NCBI GenBank assembly: GCA_016196035.1 | Contig: JACPYM010000034.1 | Location: forward strand, 1 to 64,000 | Direction of reading: 5' to 3' | From: Acidobacteriota bacterium | GTDB lineage: Bacteria > Acidobacteriota > Blastocatellia > RBC074 | Length of the DNA: 64,000 nt | Notes under the pieces: generated by a model | The model's input: the letters and a program-made list of their open reading frames with translations, nothing else | What the model was told of the DNA's origin: nothing | Databases searched by the model: none | In this document: piece after piece, positions 26,887 through 35,678 of the stretch | Numbering within the stretch: the stretch's first letter is position 1 | Layout of the letters: every line of letters starts with the position of its first letter | Position numbers and translations under genes: made by a program

Positions 26887-26913
26887 ATAATACAAGCCCC
26901 GCGTGCGAGACAA
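26887..26913 (-). promoter_or_regulatory. Possible promoter of the peptidase/amidohydrolase gene
   Basis: On the minus strand a TTGTCT (26913-26908) is followed after 15 bases by TATTAT (26892-26887), about 67 bases before the ATG at 26820. The spacer is short and the match is weak; it is listed because it lies back to back with the much better promoter at 26919-26947. Confidence 0.3.
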
Positions 26914-26918
26914 CGGCG

Positions 26919-26947
26919 TTGGCAAGGGTACCGGGCAGGCTTATAAT
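26919..26947 (+). promoter_or_regulatory. Sigma-70-type promoter for the Uma2 gene
   Basis: TTGGCA at 26919-26924 and TATAAT at 26942-26947 with a 17-base spacer: near-consensus -35 and -10 boxes. The start codon at 26985 lies about 30 bases after the predicted transcription start, with GGAG before it. Confidence 0.6.
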
Positions 26948-26984
26948 TCGCGGCGTCTTCAACCTTGTTTATGGAGTAACAACA

Positions 26985-27740
26985 ATGGCATTGGCAAAAT
27001 CAGTTCTCGAACGGATGCAGACTGCCGCCAACGAACATCAGCAGTCCGTGGTGTTGCGCGAAGTCATTCCCTCGCTGGAAAACGGCGACCGGCTGACGCG
27101 CGTGGAATTTGAACGCCGTTATCGCGCGATGCCGCCGCACATACGCGCTGAACTCATTGAAGGAGAGGTTCATATGTCTTCCCCAGTCAGACACAAACAC
27201 CACGGTGGGCCGCACTTTCGCTTGGGCGGCTGGATTGTGAATTACGTTGAAGCAACGGCAGGCACGGATGGCAGTGATAACGAGACCGTGCGGCTTGATT
27301 TGGATAACGAGCCGCAGCCTGATGTCGTGCTGTTTTTGTTGCCCGAAGTTGGCGGACAAATGCGGCTTAGTGCGGACGGTTATCTGGAGGGCGCGCCGGA
27401 ACTCGCCATCGAAGTCGCCGCCAGCACGGTCTCGATTGATCTGCACGCCAAGTTGCGTGCTTACCGCCGCAACGGCGTGCGCGAATATCTGGTCTGGCGG
27501 GTTGAAGACGCGGTGTTGGATTGGTTTCGTCTGGAAGAAGGCGAGTATGTGCCAATGCGGGCCGATGCGCGTGGCATTTTGCACAGCCAATGTTTCCCCG
27601 GTTTGTGGCTTGATACGCGGGCCGTTATCAAGGGCGATTTGAAAAAGTTGCTGGCGACCTTGCGACATGGCTTGGCAAGTAAGGAACACGCCGCCTTCGT
27701 TAAACAATTAAAAGCGCGGCGGCGCGGCAAGGCCAAATAG
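26985..27740 (+). CDS. Uma2-family (PD-(D/E)XK-like) protein
   Basis: 251 aa from the ATG at 26985 (GGAG at 26972; the longer frame from 26919 would begin inside the promoter). The family hallmarks are AELIEGEVHMSSP near residue 60, EPQPDVVLFLLPE (about 110), GAPELAIEVAASTVSIDLHAK (about 136-156) and the following YRRNGVREYLVW. Asp/Glu/Lys of the PD-(D/E)XK-type nuclease core are in PDVVL, EVAAS and HAK. Uma2 (DUF820) proteins are very numerous in Cyanobacteria and Acidobacteriota and their role is unknown. A basic tail (KARRRGKAK) ends the protein. Confidence 0.9.
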   Translation: MALAKSVLERMQTAANEHQQSVVLREVIPSLENGDRLTRVEFERRYRAMPPHIRAELIEGEVHMSSPVRHKHHGGPHFRLGGWIVNYVEATAGTDGSDNETVRLDLDNEPQPDVVLFLLPEVGGQMRLSADGYLEGAPELAIEVAASTVSIDLHAKLRAYRRNGVREYLVWRVEDAVLDWFRLEEGEYVPMRADARGILHSQCFPGLWLDTRAVIKGDLKKLLATLRHGLASKEHAAFVKQLKARRRGKAK

Positions 27741-27903
27741 CGCCAAGCCCCAAGCCATAAAATTTCTTCCGCCCTCTTTGCAAGAATCTTCTAAGCCTGC
27801 CGTTCAAAGGGGCGTCAACAGTGCTCACGGTGAACTCTTCCAACTCCTAACCGGCGGCGCCGCGAACAAACAATCAAACGAAATTCACAGAGGAGTCACA
27901 GCG

Positions 27904-29073
27904 ATGAAAGTCTGTCCCAAATGTCAGGCCAGCTTTGCGGAGGGGTTCGTCTATTGCCCAAACGATGCCGAGTTGCTCAGGCGTTATGATTTGCGGGCAC
28001 GCTTGCGCCTGGAAAGCGCGCCCGCGTGCAATTTCTTATTAACCACCGATTCGCTGCCACAACGCTTGCGCGAGGGAATGCAAGGCGCGTGGCTTGAGTT
28101 GCGCCGTGACCCGCGCGGGTTTTGTGCGGCATTGTTTTATGGCGAAGACAATCCGCAGCGGCGCAAACAGCTTTTGCAACGCGGCGCGGCAGTGGCGGTG
28201 ATCACTTATAGCCTGCTCGTCACGATGTTCGCTTTGCTTGGTTTGAGCGCTTCGACCATGACGGCGCAGTTGGTCGAAGCGCGGCAAATCCCTGCATCAA
28301 ACACCGCGCTTGTCCGCTTGATTTTGCCGGTGGCGGCAAAGCGCGAATTCACCAAAGGCCGTGAGGGGCATCTGGGCGGCAGTGCGTCACAACCGTTGCG
28401 CGCGCACGGTGGCGGCGGTGGCGGTGAACCGGAGGCCGCGTCGGCTAGCCCCGGCAATCCGCCGCGTGCTGAATTGCTGCCGCAACAACGCTTGCCTGAT
28501 CCTGAACCGCCCAAGATTCCGCAGCCGGCGCTCATTCAAGTCCCCACGATTGTGGCCGATCCGCTGGTGGTGAAATTTACCAGCGGGCCAACCGGTGTGC
28601 CCAACGCTCCGCCCGCGCCGCCGGGCAAAGGCGCGGGTCTGCACGGTGGTTTGGGCGGTGGCGATGGCACAGGAGTTGGGCCGGGCAGAGGGCCCGGCTT
28701 TGGGCCCGGCGAAAACGGGAATGCCGGGACGGGCAGCTTTGCCATTGGCGGTCATCCTTCCACTGGCGATGGTAATCAATCGAATGCGCCGCGCCTGGCC
28801 ACTGCGCGTATGCGTCCGACCATTCTCTATCGCGAGAAAGCCCGCTATTCCGAAGAAGCGCGCCAGCAACATGCACAAGGGGCAGTCGTGCTGATGGCGA
28901 CCTTTACCGCGAATGGGCAAATCACCGACATTCGCGTCGTGCGCGGCCAACCTTTTGGCTTAACCGAAGAGGCCATCCAAGCGGCCAAACGGATTCGCTT
29001 TCAACCCGCCGTGGAAAACGGCGTGCCGGTGACGGTGCGCGCGCAATTGGAATACAACTTCGCGCTTTATTGA
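27904..29073 (+). CDS. TonB-family protein with N-terminal zinc ribbon
   Basis: 389 aa from the ATG at 27904, preceded by GAGGAG; an open frame to 27778 has no ribosome site. Residues 1-25 form a zinc ribbon (CPKCQASF..YCPND). A transmembrane segment follows at about 97-118 (AVAVITYSLLVTMFALLGL), then a Gly/Pro-rich periplasmic linker of about 180 residues (GGGGGEPEA, PPAPPGKG, GPGRGPGFGPG). The C-terminal TonB domain (residues about 300-389) has RYSEEARQQHAQGAVVLMAT and FQPAVENGVPVTV. It could energise outer-membrane transport or act as a sensor. It is monocistronic, ending before the repeat at 29133 and tRNA-Leu. Confidence 0.87.
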   Translation: MKVCPKCQASFAEGFVYCPNDAELLRRYDLRARLRLESAPACNFLLTTDSLPQRLREGMQGAWLELRRDPRGFCAALFYGEDNPQRRKQLLQRGAAVAVITYSLLVTMFALLGLSASTMTAQLVEARQIPASNTALVRLILPVAAKREFTKGREGHLGGSASQPLRAHGGGGGGEPEAASASPGNPPRAELLPQQRLPDPEPPKIPQPALIQVPTIVADPLVVKFTSGPTGVPNAPPAPPGKGAGLHGGLGGGDGTGVGPGRGPGFGPGENGNAGTGSFAIGGHPSTGDGNQSNAPRLATARMRPTILYREKARYSEEARQQHAQGAVVLMATFTANGQITDIRVVRGQPFGLTEEAIQAAKRIRFQPAVENGVPVTVRAQLEYNFALY

Positions 29074-29132
29074 CCGCCGCCTTTTCAAGTCACAGCGTCT
29101 TCAGCCAGTGGGGTAACCATAGCCAGCGCGTG

Positions 29133-29287
29133 CAACCATAGAAAGACGGAGACACAGAGCGAGTTGGACAGTTGGTTCGGGCTTCCTCTTGCTATCGCAT
29201 AAGCCTTTCGACGCGTCATACTTCGGCTTGTGCCATTGCGAGAGCAAGCTGACCGGCTGCCTCTGTGTCTCCGTGTTTTTATGGTTG
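29133..29287. repeat. Palindromic repeat with GGAGACACAGAG arms
   Basis: Arms 29133-29159 and 29261-29287 are inverted copies (25 of 27 match; core GACGGAGACACAGAG). The 101-base interior has no coding signal that I trust; a minus-strand frame through it is only the translation of the repeat. It lies between the TonB-family gene and tRNA-Leu. Confidence 0.75.
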
Positions 29288-29333
29288 TGATTGAAAAGGG
29301 TAGTGGTGATTGAGACCTTTGAGGTTTGATCAA

Positions 29334-29418
29334 TGCCGAGGGCGGGAATCGAACCCGCACGCCCCGCAGGGGCTCAGGATTTTAAGTCCTGTGCGTCTAC
29401 CAGTTCCGCCACCCCGGC
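29334..29418 (-). tRNA. tRNA-Leu, anticodon UAA
   Basis: 85 nt on the minus strand. The acceptor stem GCCGGGG pairs with CCTCGGC (one G-U), with discriminator A. The D arm is GGCGGAACTGGTAGACGC and the anticodon stem CAGGA/TCCTG closes loop CTTAAAA (anticodon TAA). The long variable arm (CCCCTGCGGGG) is typical of tRNA-Leu, and the T arm is GCGGGTTCGATTCCCGC. CCA is not encoded. It sits at the edge of the polysaccharide locus. Confidence 0.95.
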
Positions 29419-29540
29419 AATGAACGACGACGAGTGTACGCATGGCCCGTTAAAGTTGCAAGCTGCGGTTTTCACGCGGGTGTACTTCAAAGTTTTGCAT
29501 AAAGGTAGCATTCAAGGGGCAACAGATGGTTGATGCCGGA

Positions 29541-29628
29541 GTAGCGCAACCCGCCGAGGTTGCGCCACGTCGCAAGTGTAGCCAGCGCCGAAATTTCGAC
29601 GTAGCGCAACCTCGGCGGGTTGCGCTAC
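29541..29628. repeat. Palindromic repeat, family C, copy 2
   Basis: Perfect 24-bp arms 29541-29564 and 29605-29628 (GTAGCGCAACCCGCCGAGGT and complement), the same family as 5472-5572. It is placed between tRNA-Leu and the end of the UDP-GlcNAc 2-epimerase gene. Confidence 0.85.
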
Positions 29629-29682
29629 CAGCGCTCAGCGTTTTCTTTCCGCGCCTGCGCAAAACTTTGACGGACACCCTTT

Positions 29683-30804
29683 TCACGCGGCGCTTGCTGC
29701 CGCGCGCAGGCTGGCGACAATCCGCGCGCTCGCCTGGCCGTCGCCATAAGGGTTGACTGCGCGCGCCATCCGTTCGTAAGCATCGGGTTCCGTCAACAGG
29801 CGCGTCGTCTCGTTCACAATGCGTTCGATGTCAGTGCCAACCAGTTTGACTGTCCCTGCTTCAACTCCTTCAGGCCGTTCGGTGGCGTCGCGCAAAACCA
29901 AAACAGGCTTGCCTAAGCCCGGCGCTTCTTCTTGTAATCCGCCAGAATCGGTCAGCACGAGATGTGAGCGTTTGAGCAATTGCACCAGGGGCAAGTAATC
30001 AAGCGGTGGTAACAAGGTGATATTCGCCACGCCGCGCAAATGCGTGTTGACGGCGCGTTGCACATTGGGATTCAAGTGCACGGGATAGACCAATTGCACA
30101 GCCGGGAAACGCGCGGCGATTTGCAGCAGCGCCGTGCAGATGTTTTCGAGCGGTTGACCGAAATTTTCGCGGCGGTGGGCGGTCACCAGAATCAGGCGTT
30201 TGTCCGGCGGCACTTGCGCCAATTCGTCTGCTTGCCAATCGTAAGGACGCGCGGCGACATCCAGCAACGCATCAATCACCGTGTTGCCGGTAACCACGAC
30301 ACTGGTGGAAGGAACGCCTTCGCGCAGCAGATGGGCACGTGATTGTTCAGTGGGCGCGAAATGCAGATCGGCCAGCGCATCGGCAAAGATGCGATTGATC
30401 TCTTCGGGGAAGGGTTGGGTTTTGTCGCCTGTGCGCAAGCCGGCCTCGACGTGGGCGACTTTGATGCGGCGGTAAAACGCCGCCATCGCCGCCGCCATCG
30501 CCGTGGTCGTATCGCCCTGGACGAGCACCCAATCCGGCTGTTCTTTGACCAGCACGGCGTCCACCTGCGTCAGGATATTCGCGGTGAGTTGCGCCAGCGT
30601 TTGTTCGCGCTGCATCAGGTCGAGATCGTAATCCGGTTGCAAGGCGAACAGGGTCAGCACCTGATCGAGCATTTGGCGGTGTTGCGCGGTAACACAAACA
30701 ACACTGGTGAACTCGCTAGGGTGTTGTTGCAGCGCCTGCACGACCGGCGCCATTTTGATGGCTTCGGGGCGCGTGCCGAAGATGGATAGGATTTTAAGCG
30801 GCAT
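29683..30804 (-). CDS. wecB: UDP-N-acetylglucosamine 2-epimerase (non-hydrolysing)
   Basis: 373 aa from the ATG at 30804 (MPLKILSIFGTRPEAIKMAP). That start overlaps the stop of the upstream methyltransferase in a TAATG arrangement; the in-frame extension to 30840 lies inside that gene. The enzyme converts UDP-GlcNAc to UDP-ManNAc, a precursor for surface polysaccharides. Family signatures: GTRPEAIKMAPV, the catalytic-loop region VQGDTTT, HVEAGLRTGD, PEEINR, TAHRRENFGQPLENIC and DSGGLQEEAP. It is the last gene of the minus-strand arm of the polysaccharide locus (35161 to 29683). Length is normal. Confidence 0.95.
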   Translation of the reverse strand: MPLKILSIFGTRPEAIKMAPVVQALQQHPSEFTSVVCVTAQHRQMLDQVLTLFALQPDYDLDLMQREQTLAQLTANILTQVDAVLVKEQPDWVLVQGDTTTAMAAAMAAFYRRIKVAHVEAGLRTGDKTQPFPEEINRIFADALADLHFAPTEQSRAHLLREGVPSTSVVVTGNTVIDALLDVAARPYDWQADELAQVPPDKRLILVTAHRRENFGQPLENICTALLQIAARFPAVQLVYPVHLNPNVQRAVNTHLRGVANITLLPPLDYLPLVQLLKRSHLVLTDSGGLQEEAPGLGKPVLVLRDATERPEGVEAGTVKLVGTDIERIVNETTRLLTEPDAYERMARAVNPYGDGQASARIVASLRAAASAA

Positions 30805-31442
30805 TAGCGTACCCGTTTGAGAAAGCCTTTCGGATTCCAAGTGAGCAGAAAGTTCTCCCGCTCCCGCTCGATCACGAAATCGGTTGTTTCCCGTATGAAT
30901 GTTTCGATGGCTTCGTAGGGGCCGGGGTTTGGGCCTTCGTCCAAACCGTGGTGGCAGATGCTGTCTTCAACGATGAAATAGCCGCCGGGTTTGATTAGGC
31001 GCTGGTAGGCGCGCAACACCTGCAACGTGTTGTCATAGGTGTGTGAACTGTCTTCAATCACTAAAACGTTTGCGTGCGGGGGGAAGAGGCGCTCGACCTG
31101 TTCCAGCAGCACACAAGCGTCGCCTTCCAAGAGGGTGATACGTGCGTGTTGGCGGACGATGTCAGGGATGCGGCTGTGAATAATGTCCAGGCCGATGACC
31201 TGTCCATGATTTAGCTGATCGCACACGTGCGCCAGTGCCAGTGTGCTGCCGCCATAATAATTGCCAATTTCGATAATGACATCGGGGCGCAATTCACAGA
31301 GCAACTCTTGATAGACCCAGAAATCGAGCGGGTTCTTGAAGGTTTGAACGCCGAAATAATAGGTGTGATGGAGAATGCGCTGTTGCATCAACGCGAGTGC
31401 TTCTTTCACTGAAAGATTTAGTGATTCTTCTAAAACGGCCAT
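30804..31442 (-). CDS. CmcI-type methyltransferase (cephalosporin hydroxylase family)
   Basis: 212 aa. The SAM-binding loop is IIEIGNYYGGSTLALA (about residue 57); VIGLDI and LLEGDACV follow; NVLVIEDSSHTYDNTL and GGYFIVEDSI carry the acidic metal-binding residues of the CmcI/rhamnosyl O-methyltransferase family. Such enzymes O-methylate sugars in surface glycans. It is translationally coupled to wecB (TAATG). The upstream methyltransferase ends 27 bp before its start. It probably modifies the exported polysaccharide. Confidence 0.85.
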   Translation of the reverse strand: MAVLEESLNLSVKEALALMQQRILHHTYYFGVQTFKNPLDFWVYQELLCELRPDVIIEIGNYYGGSTLALAHVCDQLNHGQVIGLDIIHSRIPDIVRQHARITLLEGDACVLLEQVERLFPPHANVLVIEDSSHTYDNTLQVLRAYQRLIKPGGYFIVEDSICHHGLDEGPNPGPYEAIETFIRETTDFVIERERENFLLTWNPKGFLKRVR

Positions 31443-31469
31443 TAACTTTTTTCCTGCTTTCTGTGTGGG

Positions 31470-32453
31470 TTAGCGGCTCGGCCAAACGGCACGGCGTAAC
31501 CGCCAAAGCAATTGCATGAACTGCCACGCGCGGCTCTTCGTGATTTGTTGCAACTGTTCTTCTTGCGCACGGAGTTGCGTTTGCAACTGTTCGGCCAATT
31601 GCTCCAGGGTGCCGGTGTATTGAGTCAATTGCTTGATAGGCACTTCAGCTTCGCGGGTCGCGCGTTGATGGTACTCTTGCGCGGTCAGTTGCAATAGATC
31701 GGTTTGCTGATCCAGATACAGTGAAACCGCAGTCAACGCGATGGGTAAGGGCTGCTCCGAACAAAGAGCGATGTAGTAAAGCGGCTCGGGCAGGCTCGGT
31801 ACTTGTGCGCTGACGCCAGGTTCCGCAGGGCTAAACACGGGCAGGTTGGCTGCGGGTTCATTTCCCAGCGGATAGACAAGTGAGCCGACCGTGACTTTCT
31901 GACCGAAAATCTTCACGTGCGTAAAATGCTTCCGCAACAAGGCGCATAGCTCAGAGAAATACAGCTCTTTGATATGGTAAGGGCTGGTATAGTTCAGCTT
32001 GTCCGTGAAAATTGCTTTGTTGGGGGACGAGAGGATCAGCATTCCATCTGGTTTGAGGACGCGCTTGACCTCGCGCATCATTTCCTCGTGTTTGTCATGA
32101 TGCTCAATCGTCTCAAACGAAGTCACGACATCCACCGCCGCTGCTGGCAGCGGGAGGCTTTCGCACGAGCCAGCAAGAAAGCTCAGATTGCTTAACGCCT
32201 GATAGGCTTGCTCGGCGTGCGCAATGCTTTCCGGCGCGATGTCTACGCCCACGACGGTCTTGGCCTGACGGGCCAGCAAGGCCGAGCCGTAGCCCTCGCC
32301 TGACGCGATGTCGAGCACTTGTTTGCCCGTGACAAATGGCAAAGACAGCGCGTAGCGGTGCCAATGCTCGAGTTTTATCTGCGCAAAAATCAGCGCCGAG
32401 TTAAGGTTCGGTTGATCCGGATTGGGAACGTAACGTTCACCTGTGAATTCCAC
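31470..32453 (-). CDS. SAM methyltransferase with C-terminal coiled coil
   Basis: 327 aa using a GTG start at 32453: an AGGAGG lies 9 bases upstream, and the paralogue at 45649 starts with the same EFTGERY. Residues 1-200 are a class I methyltransferase (LDIASGEGYGSALLA, VDVVTSFETIEHHDKHEEMM, LILSSPNK). Residues about 240-310 are a Gln/Leu-rich coiled coil (LEQLAEQLQTQLRAQEEQL), ending in KSRAWQFMQLLWRLRR, a motif that often links glycosyltransferase modules. It probably methylates a glycan terminus. The N-terminal domain is closely similar to that of the 45649 protein. Confidence 0.87.
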   Translation of the reverse strand: MEFTGERYVPNPDQPNLNSALIFAQIKLEHWHRYALSLPFVTGKQVLDIASGEGYGSALLARQAKTVVGVDIAPESIAHAEQAYQALSNLSFLAGSCESLPLPAAAVDVVTSFETIEHHDKHEEMMREVKRVLKPDGMLILSSPNKAIFTDKLNYTSPYHIKELYFSELCALLRKHFTHVKIFGQKVTVGSLVYPLGNEPAANLPVFSPAEPGVSAQVPSLPEPLYYIALCSEQPLPIALTAVSLYLDQQTDLLQLTAQEYHQRATREAEVPIKQLTQYTGTLEQLAEQLQTQLRAQEEQLQQITKSRAWQFMQLLWRLRRAVWPSR

Positions 32454-32510
32454 TGACTCAAACCTCCTGCAATTGATTCGCCTACTAAAACATCCGCCCA
32501 AGACCTTGAC

Positions 32511-32604
32511 TGAATCCCGGTTCCTGACCCCTGATTCCTGACAAATTGAAAATCAGCCGGTATTTTCGGTTTATCAGGAACCAGGAATCAGGAATCAGGA
32601 TTCA
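32511..32604. repeat. Imperfect palindrome with CAGGAATCAGG units
   Basis: Arms 32511-32542 and 32573-32604 (units CAGGAATCAGG against CCTGATTCCTG) around an A+T-rich loop. It lies in the gap between the ABC ATPase-methyltransferase gene and the next methyltransferase and may weaken read-through between them. Confidence 0.7.
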
Positions 32605-32664
32605 GCGTAACCGCTCAAGTGTCTCTGCTGGCGACTTTGCAAAAGCCCTGGGTTGGCAGTGCTC

Positions 32665-34305
32665 TCAAAGATAGCCCGCGATCACCACGCGTTGGCCCGC
32701 CGTGAATTGTTCGTGCGCCGCTGGCGCTGGTGGAATTACTTCTATCGAGGTAAAGCCCAGTTTTCCCATCACGTGCCGTAGCGCTTTAAGCCCAGGCACC
32801 AGCGCCCACGAAGTTAAACTGCCGTAAAAACTGTCTACGTCGTCTGTACGGTCAATCAGCGCGAACGAACCGCTCAACGGCATGAATGCATGCGCCGCGC
32901 CCCAATTCATGCGGCCTTCAACTTCGGGCGCCAACTGTGTTTCGATAATCACTGCCTTGGTGGCAAGCGACTTGGCCACGCGTAACGCGCCCAAGGGGTT
33001 TTCAAGCTGATAGAGCATGCCGAACAGTAACACGACATCAAACTGCCCTATGTCCGACGGTTTCAGTTCCAATAGATCAGCCTGGCGGAATTCCAAATTT
33101 TCCAGCTCATAAATTTGCCGCATCAGGTTCGCGTCCCGGATATTACTACTGCGCGCATCCACGCCGGTTACGTGCTGACAGCCGAGTTGCGCCAATTTTA
33201 CGGAAAAATAGCCCTGATTGCAGCCCAGGTCCAAACAGCGCAGCTTTTCCCATTGCCCCGCGCAGAGAGGCTCAAGCGCGTCCAGCAGCAAGTTCCAACG
33301 GGTGTCGTGCAGCGCTTGCGCTTCGGGCGGCAGCAGGCAGATCGTTGGCTCGCCGCAGGGCAGTTCAAACTGGTAGAGCCACTGCTTCTGCAACGCCGTC
33401 TTTTCCAGTTGCGTCATGGGTTTCAGCGGCGGCTGTGGCGCCGCTTTGATAGACTGCGCCCGCATACTGCTTTTGCGCGGCGGCGCAGGGGACGTGTTCT
33501 GAATACCTTGTTGTTCGCTACTCTTGTTGTGGTAGGCCTCGACCACTTCATGCACTTCGCCCAGCAAACCAATCTGGCCGTGATCCAGCCAGACCGCCCG
33601 GTCGCAGATTTTTTTGATTACTGCGGAGGCATGTGTCACCAGCAAAATCGTAGTTCCACCCTTCCTATACTCCGTCATCCGCGCCGCACATTTTTCCTGA
33701 AAGCGTTCATCTCCGACGGAAAGGACTTCGTCAACAATCAGGATGTCAGGCCGCGTGGCGGTGGCGACCGCAAACCCCAGCCGGACAGCCATACCGGTTG
33801 AATAGGTTCTGAGTGGGGCATCAATAAAATCCCATAGCTCGGCGAAATCAACGATGCTGTCAAACAACTCTTTCATCTCAGCATGTTTATAGCCGAGCAA
33901 AGTGCCGTTGAGAAAAACATTTTCGCGTCCGCTCAATTCAGGATGGAAACCCGCTCCCAATTCAAGCAGCGGCGCCACGCGCCCCTTCACCCAGACCCTG
34001 CCGCCAGTCGGTTTCATCACGCGTGAGATCACCTTCAGCAGCGTGCTTTTACCGGCTCCATTGTTTCCGATAACCCCAAAAACTTCGCCCTGGTTGATGT
34101 CGAGGCTGACGTTGCGCAAGGCCTTGAACTGGTTTTGCTGCACGCGTCGTTGCAGCAACCGGATGGCGTACTCTTTGAAAGTGGTGATGCGCTCGCTGGG
34201 CGCGCGATATTCAACCGAGACGTTTTCCAGGCGGATGATCGGTTGCGCCTGGTGCTCGATAGTTCCAGCCGCAACGCGAAGTTCAGATTCGGTAAGCAAG
34301 CTCAT
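32665..34305 (-). CDS. wzt: Polysaccharide ABC exporter ATPase (Wzt type) fused to a methyltransferase
   Basis: 546 aa from the ATG at 34305, chosen because AAAGGCGG precedes it and the longer frame lies in the permease gene (23-bp overlap kept). Residues about 20-260 form an ABC ATPase: Walker A GNNGAGKSTLLK, signature region YSTGMAVRLG, Walker B ILIVDEVLSVGD. Wzt proteins usually carry a C-terminal carbohydrate-binding domain. Here, after a linker, residues about 320-546 are a class I methyltransferase (LDLGCNQGYFSVKLAQLG, VTGVDARSSNI, DVVLLFGMLYQLENP). This suggests chain-end methylation is coupled to export. It is encoded with the permease just upstream. Confidence 0.9.
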   Translation of the reverse strand: MSLLTESELRVAAGTIEHQAQPIIRLENVSVEYRAPSERITTFKEYAIRLLQRRVQQNQFKALRNVSLDINQGEVFGVIGNNGAGKSTLLKVISRVMKPTGGRVWVKGRVAPLLELGAGFHPELSGRENVFLNGTLLGYKHAEMKELFDSIVDFAELWDFIDAPLRTYSTGMAVRLGFAVATATRPDILIVDEVLSVGDERFQEKCAARMTEYRKGGTTILLVTHASAVIKKICDRAVWLDHGQIGLLGEVHEVVEAYHNKSSEQQGIQNTSPAPPRKSSMRAQSIKAAPQPPLKPMTQLEKTALQKQWLYQFELPCGEPTICLLPPEAQALHDTRWNLLLDALEPLCAGQWEKLRCLDLGCNQGYFSVKLAQLGCQHVTGVDARSSNIRDANLMRQIYELENLEFRQADLLELKPSDIGQFDVVLLFGMLYQLENPLGALRVAKSLATKAVIIETQLAPEVEGRMNWGAAHAFMPLSGSFALIDRTDDVDSFYGSLTSWALVPGLKALRHVMGKLGFTSIEVIPPAPAAHEQFTAGQRVVIAGYL

Positions 34306-35161
34306 CCGCCTTTCTGGAAAAATACCACCAGCCAAAAGCGAGCGTAACAAACGCCGCCAGCGTGGCTGCCGCCACTGTCTTTGGCCCCGCCAGCCAGCCA
34401 ATAAAGAGCGGGGCGCGAAAGATTTCGATTAGGTGAAACATCGGATTCAAATTGAAAAGCCAGCGCAAGCGGCCTGGGATGATCTCTTTCGGGTAAATGA
34501 CGGGGGTCAAATACATCCAAGCCAGTAACAGGATTTGATACATCTCAACCACATCCGCAAAGTACGCCGCCAGCCGCGAGAGAATTAACGCCACGCCGAG
34601 GGAAAACATCGCCGTCAGTATAATTGGGATAGGCAGAATCAAAATCGTAGGGCGCACGGGCACGCCGGTAATCACCATAATCACGAACAGTGGCAGCAAC
34701 GATAACAGAAGGTTCACCAGTCCCGTGCCCAACGCGCTGGCCGCGAAAATGGCGCGGGGAATATAGATGCGATTGAGCAAGCCGCCACCCCAGATCAGTT
34801 CACTCATTGCGCCAGTAGTTGTTTGGGCAAAAAAATTCCACAACGATAAGCCAGCCAGCGCATATACCGCATAGTTTTTCGTCGAAAAGCGAAACACCTC
34901 TGAAAAGACGAAGGTCAGGACGAGCATCATCAATAATGGATTGAGCATCGTCCAGAGAATCCCCAAGACCGAGCGTTTGTAGCGTGTCTTGATATTGCGC
35001 GCGATCAACTGGGTCAATAAATCCCGGTAGCGCACGAGTTCCTTGAACTCGTCAATGAGTGGCAGGCTTCTCCGCGCCGAATCATAAACCGGCATCTCCG
35101 CATGGTTTCGCGCTAACGCGGGCGCGCTTGAAGTGGCCGGATTGTGCTGCACAGACATCAC
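34283..35161 (-). CDS. wzm: Polysaccharide ABC exporter permease (Wzm type)
   Basis: 292 aa inner-membrane protein. The cytoplasmic N-terminus has the ABC-2 signature LVRYRDLLTQLIARNIKTRYKRSVLG, followed by six hydrophobic segments (LLMMLVLTFVFSEVFRF, AVYALAGLSLWNFFAQ, LLSLLPLFVIMVITGVPV, ILILPIPIILTAMFSLGVAL, ILLLAWMYLTPVIYP, VTLAFGWWYF). GAGGAG lies before the start. With the ATPase it exports a lipid-linked polysaccharide such as O-antigen. First gene of the minus-strand arm. Confidence 0.92.
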   Translation of the reverse strand: MMSVQHNPATSSAPALARNHAEMPVYDSARRSLPLIDEFKELVRYRDLLTQLIARNIKTRYKRSVLGILWTMLNPLLMMLVLTFVFSEVFRFSTKNYAVYALAGLSLWNFFAQTTTGAMSELIWGGGLLNRIYIPRAIFAASALGTGLVNLLLSLLPLFVIMVITGVPVRPTILILPIPIILTAMFSLGVALILSRLAAYFADVVEMYQILLLAWMYLTPVIYPKEIIPGRLRWLFNLNPMFHLIEIFRAPLFIGWLAGPKTVAAATLAAFVTLAFGWWYFSRKADELAYRI

Positions 35162-35678
35162 ACTTCTCCTCAGACTCAGGCTAACGTCGGTAATCTTAGC
35201 GGGTTATTGGGGCGACACGGGAGTTCGCTAGTCGGGGACTGCCAAAATGGAATTGGGGTGACAAATTGGCGAGTGCTGCGCTAGACCGTTCAAAAACGAG
35301 CGGGTGTTATAGGGCACACCACCAATTCTGTCAAACGCCGACCGCCGTGCAATTTGTCTTCTTTCAAAACCAAACCAGGCAGAACCAAACCAGGGTTGAA
35401 AGCAGCTTCAAAAGTCTTTTTGCCTTTTGGATTGTAGCTCAGTATATTCGCGCCGTTTAAGAACAGTTGCGTCCGATTATTCAAACGCGCTGTTGACCTT
35501 TTCAGGCAGTGCCCGCAAAGAGTACCCCGTAGCGTTCCATCCGGTGCCTTGAAATCATCTGGTAGAGACAGACTGGCTGATGCTTTTCGTGCCGCTTGCA
35601 TGCTGGCCAGCCTAGGCCCGGATGAGTGCCCCCAGTTCCCAAGTTTAGCCAGACGTGTTGCGGCTGGGGTAGCTATTT
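35162..35678. other. Divergent intergenic region of the polysaccharide locus
   Basis: 517 bp between the permease (minus) and the first glycosyltransferase (plus), so it must hold promoters for both arms. A minus-strand frame of 103 codons at 35290-35601 has no recognisable similarity and no ribosome site, and I do not call it a gene. A short imperfect repeat of AACCAAACCAGG occurs near 35370-35395. No clear promoter boxes identified. Confidence 0.45.

Noticed and set aside
29085..29360. 91-codon minus-strand frame beside tRNA-Leu
   Set aside because: It mostly translates the palindromic repeat at 29133-29287 and runs into the tRNA.
35290..35601. 103-codon minus-strand frame in the divergent region
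   Set aside because: No ribosome site, no similarity and unbalanced composition; treated as intergenic.
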